Origin: Pararhodobacter sp. SW119
Lineage (GTDB): Bacteria; Pseudomonadota; Alphaproteobacteria; Rhodobacterales; Rhodobacteraceae
NCBI RefSeq assembly: GCF_017811755.1
Contig: NZ_JADDJF010000014.1
Location: forward strand, 27,873 to 91,872
DNA: 64,000 bases
Reading direction: 5' to 3'
The notes under the pieces are model-generated. The model had not been told where the DNA came from and ran no database searches. It saw only the letters and a list, made by a program, of their open reading frames with translations. Position numbers and translations under genes: made by a program. Positions 58,621 to 64,000 of the stretch are shown here, in pieces. The number at the start of each line of letters is the position of its first letter. Position 1 is the first letter of the stretch.

Positions 58621-60399
58621 ATGTTCGGGATTGAGCTTTCGGGCGATCTGGCGGCGCTGCTGGCGCTGGTCATCGTCGTCGGCATGTTCGTCCTCTTCGT
58701 TCGCGAATCCTTCCCGGTCGAGGTTGTCGCCATGGCCGGCGCCGCGCTCATGCTGCTGCTGGGCATCGTCCCGCAGGCCGCCGCGATGGCGGTCTTCTCC
58801 AACCCCGCGCCCTGGACCATCGCCGCGCTTTTCATCATCGTCGGCGGGCTGGTCCGAACCGGCGCGCTTGAACACATCTCGCAGGCCGCGGCGCGCAACG
58901 TGAAGGCCCGCCCGGTGCTGACCCTCGTCGCGCTCACCTTCACGGTCCTGTTCCTGTCGGCCTTCGTCAACAACACACCAATCGTCGTGGTGATGATCCC
59001 GATCTTCATGCAGCTGGCTCGGGCACTTGGCGTGAAGGCGTCGAAACTGCTCATCCCGCTCAGCTACTTCGCGATCTTCGGCGGCACCATCACGCTGGTG
59101 GGCACCTCCACCAACCTGCTGGTCGACGGCGTCTCGCAGCGCGCCGGCATGGCGCCCTTTGGCATATTCGAGATCACTGGCGTCGGCCTCGTGCTGGCCC
59201 TCGTGGGCGTCATCTATATGGCCACCCTCGGCCGCTTCCTGCTGCCCGAACGCGAATCGATGGCCGCCCTTCTGTCCGACCGCGCCCCCATGAAGTTCTT
59301 TACCGAGGTCGCCCTGCCCGAGCATTCGGCGCTGATCGGCAAGAAGCTCGACGAGATCGACGACTTCAGCCGCCAGGGCGCGCGCGTGATCGACGTTCTG
59401 CGCGGCGATGCCTCGCTGCGCCGCGATCTGGCGGCGGTGACCCTGCAGGCGGGCGACCGTGTCGTCCTGCGCACCAAGATGTCCGAGATCCTGGGACTTC
59501 AGCAGAATCGTGAACTGCGCTCGGTCGATCAGCTGTCCTCGGTGCGCACCTCGACCGTCGAGGTGCTGATCACGCCGGGCTGCCGGATGGTCGGACGCTC
59601 GCTGGGTCAGCTGCGCCTGCGCCGGCGCTACGGCGTCTATCCGCTGGCCGTCCATCGGCGCAACCAGAACATCGGCCGGCAGCTTGATGATCTGGTCGTG
59701 CAGGTCGGCGACACGCTCCTGCTCGAAGGCGCGATGGAGGATATCCGCCGCCTCGCCACCGACATGGATATGGTCGAGATCGCCGAGCCGTCCGAGCGCG
59801 CCTATCGTCGCGGTCACGCGCCGCTGGTCATCGGCGCGTTGGCCGCCGTTGTCGGGCTGGCCGCGCTGGGAGTCGCCCCGATCCATGTGCTGGCCTTCCT
59901 CGGCGTGGCGGTGATCCTCCTTGCCCGCTGCATCGACGCGGACGAGGCGTTCTCCTTCATCGATGGCCGGCTCTTGGCGCTTATCTTCGCCATGCTGGTC
60001 GTGGGCGTCGGGCTCGAAACCTCGGGGGCTGTCCTGCTCATCGTGAACGCGATCGGGCCGCTGCTGGCCGGATTGCCGCCGGCTCTCCTAATCCTCGCAG
60101 TCTACGCGATGACCTGGATACTGACCGAACTGGTCACCAACAACGCGGTCGCGGTGGTGGTCACCCCCATCGCGATCAGTCTTGCGCTTTCCCTCGGGGT
60201 CGACCCACGACCCTTGGTGGTGACGGTCATGATGGCCGCCTCGGCCTCGTTCTCGACCCCCATCGGCTATCAGACCAACACACTGGTCTATGGCCCCGGC
60301 GGCTACCGATTCACCGACTTCATGCGCGTGGGACTGCCGCTGAACTTCCTGGTCGCGGGTGCCGCGGCGCTGGTCATCCCGTTCTTCTTCCCGTTCTGA
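58621..60399 (+). CDS. SLC13-family permease with two TrkA_C domains
   Basis: 592 residues and about 11 helices. Two membrane halves (about 1-205 and 400-592) flank two TrkA_C/RCK_C domains (about 220-385: SALIGKKLDEIDDFSRQGAR, RMVGRSLGQLRLRRRYGVYP). LTLVALTFTVLFLSAFVNNTP and ELVTNNAVAVVVTPIAISLAL are the paired transport signatures. Such proteins move dicarboxylates, sulfate or other anions with Na+; the substrate is open. ATG 58543 would add 26 repeat-derived residues. Confidence 0.9.
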   Translation: MFGIELSGDLAALLALVIVVGMFVLFVRESFPVEVVAMAGAALMLLLGIVPQAAAMAVFSNPAPWTIAALFIIVGGLVRTGALEHISQAAARNVKARPVLTLVALTFTVLFLSAFVNNTPIVVVMIPIFMQLARALGVKASKLLIPLSYFAIFGGTITLVGTSTNLLVDGVSQRAGMAPFGIFEITGVGLVLALVGVIYMATLGRFLLPERESMAALLSDRAPMKFFTEVALPEHSALIGKKLDEIDDFSRQGARVIDVLRGDASLRRDLAAVTLQAGDRVVLRTKMSEILGLQQNRELRSVDQLSSVRTSTVEVLITPGCRMVGRSLGQLRLRRRYGVYPLAVHRRNQNIGRQLDDLVVQVGDTLLLEGAMEDIRRLATDMDMVEIAEPSERAYRRGHAPLVIGALAAVVGLAALGVAPIHVLAFLGVAVILLARCIDADEAFSFIDGRLLALIFAMLVVGVGLETSGAVLLIVNAIGPLLAGLPPALLILAVYAMTWILTELVTNNAVAVVVTPIAISLALSLGVDPRPLVVTVMMAASASFSTPIGYQTNTLVYGPGGYRFTDFMRVGLPLNFLVAGAAALVIPFFFPF

Positions 60400-60696
60400 A
60401 CCCGCCGATATTGGTCTGTTCGGCCCGCCCCGACGGGGTTTCCGCGCGATTCCGGCCTGAACACCCACAAGATACGGTAGGCATCAGCAACCCAACCACA
60501 AAACGGCCCAAAAAACGTGCAAAAGTCGGCGGCTCAAAAATGACGATTCTTTTCATTTTCGGCGGGTTTCGTGTCGATTTTTTTCATCCGGGACGAGCGA
60601 TACGCAAACGCGGAACGATTTTCCGGTGCGAGGAACCATCTGCGCACGCGTGCGCACCTTCCCGCCGCAGGTTCGCGCCGCCCTGCCCCGTCCCGA

Positions 60697-61386
60697 TCAG
60701 TCGAGGACGGTCAGGATCTCCTCCAGCGGCTTCTTCCGCTTCGCCGCCGCCGGCACCACCGCATCCGCCGCCGGATAACCCACCGGCAGGATCATCACCG
60801 GCTTCTCGTTCACCGGTCGGCCGCACATCTCGTTCAGAAACTTCATCGGGTTCGGCGTGTGCGTCAGGCAGACCAGCCCCGCATGATGCAGCGCCGCGAT
60901 CAGGAACCCGGTGGCAATGCCGACGCTCTCAGGCACGTAGTAATGCTTGAACCGCGTCCCGTCCTCCGCCACCCCATACCGCTGCGCAAAGACCACAATC
61001 AGCCACGGCGCCACCGTCAGATGCGGCTTCTCCGCCCCGGTCCCGATCGGCTCCAGCGCGCGCAGCCATTCGTCGCCCGCCCCGCCGGAATAGAAGGCCT
61101 CCTCCTCGGCCTCCGCCGCCGCCCGCACCCGCGCCTTCATTGCCGGGGCGGCGATCGCGACAAAATGCCAGGGCTGCTGGTTGGCCCCCGACGGCGCGCT
61201 TCCCGCCGCCGCAACGCACGCCTCGATCACCGCGCGCGGCACCGGATCGGCCGAGAAGTCGCGCACCGAATGCCGCCGCCGCATGTAGCCCAGGAAATCC
61301 CTCGCCGCGCCCAACGCCTCGTCCGGCAGTCGCTGAACCCGGTCCGGCAACGGCAGGGGTTGGTAGTCCGATGCAGGTGCGCCCAT
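60697..61386 (-). CDS. Nitroreductase-family protein
   Basis: 229 residues from ATG 61386 with GGAGGAG upstream. RRRHSVRDFSADPVPRAVIE binds FMN phosphate, followed by AAAGSAPSGANQQPWHFVAI, then ESVGIATGFLIAALHHAGL and a late PVGYPAADA. The extended middle resembles the iodotyrosine-deiodinase/BluB-like subset. Substrate unknown. It is divergent from the DMT exporter. Confidence 0.9.
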   Translation of the reverse strand: MGAPASDYQPLPLPDRVQRLPDEALGAARDFLGYMRRRHSVRDFSADPVPRAVIEACVAAAGSAPSGANQQPWHFVAIAAPAMKARVRAAAEAEEEAFYSGGAGDEWLRALEPIGTGAEKPHLTVAPWLIVVFAQRYGVAEDGTRFKHYYVPESVGIATGFLIAALHHAGLVCLTHTPNPMKFLNEMCGRPVNEKPVMILPVGYPAADAVVPAAAKRKKPLEEILTVLD

Positions 61387-61500
61387 TCTCTCCTCCGCTC
61401 TCGCCGGCATTGAGCGCAGCTTCGCGCAACGGGTCAAGAGCGGATGAAACCCGCCGCCGCAGCCCTTGCCAACCGCGTCCCCGCGGGCCATTGGGAAAAC

Positions 61501-62433
61501 ATGAACGCGTCAAGTGACTTCGTGCACCGCGAACCGCGCCCGATCGCAGGCATCCTCTGGATGGTCGTGACGGGCCTTATGTTCGTCGGCGTAACCGCGG
61601 TCGTGAAGCACATGGGCGACGGCGTGCCCGCCGCGCAATCGGCCTTCCTGCGCTATCTGCTGGGCCTCGTCTTCTTTCTGCCGATGCTGCCGACCCTGCA
61701 CACGATCCGGATCGAACGACGTGATCTCGGCCTCTACGGTCTACGCGGCCTCGTTCACGCCTTGGGAGTACTTCTGTGGTTTTTTTCCATGACCCGCATC
61801 TCCCTCGCAGAGGTCACGGCCATGAACTACCTTGCTCCCGTCTACGTCACCCTGGGCGCCGCGCTCTTTCTCGGCGAACGGCTTCGCCTGCGGCGCGTGA
61901 TGGCCGTCCTCGTGGCGATCAGCGGCGCGCTCATCATCCTGCGGCCCGGCATTCGCGAACTCTCGACCGGCCATATCGCGATGCTCTTTGCCGCCGTGCT
62001 GCTTGCCGCCTCCTATCTTATCGCCAAGCGGATGACCGGCCGCGCATCGCCGCTGGTCGTGGTTGGCATGCTGTCGGTCACCGTGACGGTTTTCCTGGCG
62101 CCGTTCGCCTGGGCGGTCTGGCAGCCGATTAGCCTTGAGCAGGTCGGGTGGCTCTTCCTCGTCGCCTTTTTCGCGACCGCCGGACACTACACCATGACGC
62201 TGGCGTTCGTTTCGGCCCCGGTCGGGGTCACCCAACCGGTGACCGCGCTGCAGCTGGTCTGGGCCGTTGCGCTGGGTGCCTTGGCCTTCGGCGAGCCGGT
62301 GGATCCCTATGTCGTGCTCGGCGGCGTGGTCATCGTTTCCGCGGTGATCTTCATTGCAGTGCGCGAACAAGCCGTGCGTCGGGCCGAGGCGCTCGCGGAC
62401 GATCCACCCATCGTCCCGCGGGAAGGAGTCTGA
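61501..62433 (+). CDS. DMT-superfamily (EamA) transporter
   Basis: 310 residues from ATG 61501; ATG 61444 is an alternative. Ten helices in two EamA repeats (about 10-145 and 150-290), with SAFLRYLLGLVFFLPMLP and LAEVTAMNYLAPVYVTLGAALFLGERLRLRR in the first and APVGVTQPVTALQLVWAVALGALAFGE in the second. It probably exports a metabolite or amino acid. The CAP-domain gene follows two bases after its stop. Confidence 0.88.
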   Translation: MNASSDFVHREPRPIAGILWMVVTGLMFVGVTAVVKHMGDGVPAAQSAFLRYLLGLVFFLPMLPTLHTIRIERRDLGLYGLRGLVHALGVLLWFFSMTRISLAEVTAMNYLAPVYVTLGAALFLGERLRLRRVMAVLVAISGALIILRPGIRELSTGHIAMLFAAVLLAASYLIAKRMTGRASPLVVVGMLSVTVTVFLAPFAWAVWQPISLEQVGWLFLVAFFATAGHYTMTLAFVSAPVGVTQPVTALQLVWAVALGALAFGEPVDPYVVLGGVVIVSAVIFIAVREQAVRRAEALADDPPIVPREGV

Positions 62434-62435
62434 CC

Positions 62436-62909
62436 ATGCTAGGCGCGCGTTTCCTTCTTTCCTCGCTTTTCCTCAGCCTCGCGTTGTCAATGCCCGCCTC
62501 GGCCTGCCTGCAGCCGCCGGGCGGCGACGCGCTTCGCCACGAGGCGCTTCTCTGGATCAACCAGGAACGCGGGCGCGTCGGGCTGACCGCGTTCAGGCCC
62601 TCTCCGGTGCTTGATCGCGCGGCCCAACGCCACGCCTGCGACAACGCCGCCCACAACCGGATGAGCCATACCGGAAGCGACGGAAGCTGGTTTGGCGAAC
62701 GCATCCAGCGAGCCGGGTATTCCTACCGCCGCGCCACCGAAAACGTTGCGCTTGGCTACCGCGACGCAAGGTCGGTCGTCGCAGCCTGGATGCGCTCGCC
62801 AAGCCACCGCCAGAATGTCCTCGACCGCGGCACGCATGAACTAGGGCTCGGCCTCGCCCGCGGACGCGACGGGAGATTGCACTGGGTCATGGTTTCGGGT
62901 CGCCGGTGA
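62436..62909 (+). CDS. Secreted CAP-domain protein
   Basis: 157 residues from ATG 62436 with AAGGAG eight bases upstream. A signal peptide ends near ASAC. The CAP fold is seen in LRHEALLWINQERGRVGL, AQRHACDNAAHNRMSHTGSDG, TENVALGYRDA and WMRSPSHRQNVLD, giving the two His and the Glu of the CAP cavity. Function in bacteria is unknown. It overlaps the DMT unit in one transcript. Confidence 0.92.
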   Translation: MLGARFLLSSLFLSLALSMPASACLQPPGGDALRHEALLWINQERGRVGLTAFRPSPVLDRAAQRHACDNAAHNRMSHTGSDGSWFGERIQRAGYSYRRATENVALGYRDARSVVAAWMRSPSHRQNVLDRGTHELGLGLARGRDGRLHWVMVSGRR

Positions 62910-62992
62910 TCACGCCGAAGGGTCATCAATCGCGCCAGCCCTGCTTGGGCTCTTGACGCCCAATTCCCCCTCGTTTATGGCGATCCGGCGTC

Positions 62993-63076
62993 GGGCGACG
63001 TGCTGCAAGGTGCGGCAGCGGACTGTAACTCCGCCGGGGAGACCCACGCCTGGTTCGATTCCAGGGTCGCCCACCA
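62993..63076 (+). tRNA. tRNA-Tyr-like gene (anticodon GTA), next to an integrase
   Basis: 84 bases. The acceptor GGGCGAC pairs perfectly with GTCGCCC, discriminator A and encoded CCA follow. Anticodon stem GCGGA/TCCGC with loop CTGTAAC gives GTA. A long variable arm (63035-63048, GGG/CCC stem) is type II as in Tyr. The T arm CCTGG/CCAGG with TTCGATT is perfect. The D arm is abnormal: only one base separates acceptor and a three-pair D stem, and U8 is missing. It may be divergent or non-functional. An integrase starts 66 bases later. Confidence 0.6.
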
Positions 63077-63141
63077 TTTCCAACAAAACCAAGGTGTAAG
63101 GCTGCGTTAACCGCTGGTGGGCCACAATGGTGGGACAATCC

Positions 63142-64000
63142 ATGCGCCTCGCGGCCTATCTGAGCACGTCTCGGCACGGCATCTCCTACTTCCGCTTCCC
63201 TATCCCGATGCACTGTCACCCGACCGGAGGTCGCGGCTATGTCAAGGTCTCGCTCGCTACGCGAGAGTCACGAGACGCCAGGCAGCTTGCCCGCTTCCTC
63301 GCAGTCGCTGCGCAGTCCATCCTGTCCGGGCCAAAGGTACTAGCAATGCGGTATGATGAACTGCGCGAGCACGTGCGCGACCACTTCGGCCAGTTTCTCC
63401 GAGACTTCCTTGAGCGGAGCGCGAGCGATGGCCCTGCCAGCGGCCCCGCCTTGGAGGTTCTGACCAAGGGCGTCCCTGAGATTGATGCTGAAGACTGGGG
63501 AGCACGCTACGATCCCGACGGTACAGACGCCCTCGTCCGGGCGTTCTGCGCCAAGCGTGGCATCGACCCGGTACCTGAAGGACGAGCACGCCAGCTGATG
63601 CTCACGGAAATTCAGAAGGGCTACAAGGAGTACGTCACCCGCGCCCTTGAGCACACGACAGCGTTCAACACGCTGAACATGGAACAGGCACCCATGCAAG
63701 CGCCACACGCAGTCCACCCGGATGTGAGCGTGGCTCAGGTCGCATCCGATGCCCTCCCACTCGCGGACACAGTGGAACGCTACTTCGATGAGATTAGCCG
63801 AAGCGGCGCAATTGCGGCAAAGACCGAAGGCGACAAGAGGGACGCGCTCGCCCTCATGTCTGAACTCACCGGAGATAAACCGCCAGCGCATATGACAAAG
63901 GTGGACGCACAGAACATCAAGGCGGCAATAATGAAGTTGCCCAAGAACCGAAGCAAGAACCCCGCGACAAGGAACCTCACACTGAGCGAGATGCTGAGTG
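63142..64000 (+). CDS. Tyrosine recombinase/integrase (N-terminal part, runs off the right edge)
   Basis: The frame is open from ATG 63142 (or ATG 63127) to the window end, 286 codons without a stop. The N-terminus (RLAAYLSTSRHGISYFRFPI, then SLATRESRDARQLARFLA) resembles the DUF6538 domain of phage-type integrases. The end (LADTVERYFDEISRSGAI, DAQNIKAAIMKLPKNR) is the start of the SAM-like core-binding domain. The catalytic domain with R-H-R-Y lies outside the window. Its direction, away from the tRNA 3' end, fits an element inserted there. Confidence 0.85.
   Translation, partial: MRLAAYLSTSRHGISYFRFPIPMHCHPTGGRGYVKVSLATRESRDARQLARFLAVAAQSILSGPKVLAMRYDELREHVRDHFGQFLRDFLERSASDGPASGPALEVLTKGVPEIDAEDWGARYDPDGTDALVRAFCAKRGIDPVPEGRARQLMLTEIQKGYKEYVTRALEHTTAFNTLNMEQAPMQAPHAVHPDVSVAQVASDALPLADTVERYFDEISRSGAIAAKTEGDKRDALALMSELTGDKPPAHMTKVDAQNIKAAIMKLPKNRSKNPATRNLTLSEMLS

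Noticed and set aside
60425..60450. Small GC hairpin after the SLC13 permease as a terminator
   Set aside because: The stem is only four to five pairs with a short T run, too weak to call.
62910..63143. Minus-strand frame across the tRNA-Tyr-like gene
   Set aside because: It covers the tRNA in antisense, a common source of spurious proteins.

Overview
The window is about 64 kb of high-GC (roughly 65-67%) DNA from an alphaproteobacterium, most likely order Rhodobacterales (Rhodobacteraceae/Roseobacter group). The evidence is the VPLPA-CTERM sorting tail, the Tad pilus locus with an OmpA-like gene where cpaD would be, the TolA-like protein, and gene pairs such as M17 peptidase-NlpC/P60 and ftsH-tam. 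It reads as chromosome, with a mobile-element boundary at the right end. No rRNA, CRISPR array or replication origin was seen.

Layout. 1-2.4 kb: a minus-strand cluster of two DAO-type FAD oxidoreductases around a glyoxalase-fold protein, diverging from a ModE-like regulator. 3.6-5.8 kb: tRNA-Arg, an MscS channel and a lipoprotein. 6.2-9.6 kb: leuC and leuD, split by a VPLPA-CTERM exported protein. 9.7-17.2 kb: a membrane protein, an exported EEP-family enzyme, a TspO-like protein, a PQQ-type sugar dehydrogenase, a LuxR solo, a CapD/WbpM-type sugar dehydratase and an NTF2-like protein. 17.5-22.5 kb: M17 peptidase and NlpC/P60, a copper-chaperone pair, enoyl-CoA hydratase and SDR. 23-30.3 kb: agmatinase, an HIBADH-type dehydrogenase, a third FAD oxidoreductase, surE-pcm, a YHS protein and ettA. 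30.6-44.3 kb: a repeat-rich membrane protein, then ybgC-tolQRAB-pal-tilS-ftsH-tam and fhs-folD. 44.3-56.5 kb: a nearly complete Tad/Flp pilus locus, all on the minus strand. 56.7-62.9 kb: lytic transglycosylase, YmdB-like phosphoesterase, SLC13/TrkA_C permease, nitroreductase, DMT exporter and CAP protein. 63-64 kb: a tRNA-Tyr-like gene followed by a tyrosine recombinase that runs off the end, the classic left edge of an integrative element.

How the genes fit together. The Tol-Pal block (envelope constriction and integrity) is transcribed with tilS and ftsH. The Tad block encodes pilin, prepilin peptidase, secretin, ATPases and inner-membrane platform, but its pseudopilins are not in the window. 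fhs and folD supply one-carbon units. Agmatinase and three amine-type FAD oxidoreductases point to polyamine or amino-acid catabolism, though their substrates cannot be read from sequence.

Most unusual signals. (1) Four intergenic arrays of an 11-bp unit, consensus TGCCATACGCT, at 3.3, 8.9, 22.95 and 30.45 kb; two share the same unit order, and the last is inverted. (2) Two genes whose secretion signals are recovered only if translation starts at a CTG overlapping the upstream TGA (10658 and 48079). (3) A strong terminator hairpin inside the first codons of tam, just after ftsH. (4) A membrane protein with five 49-residue repeats next to one array. (5) The tRNA-like gene and integrase at the right edge.
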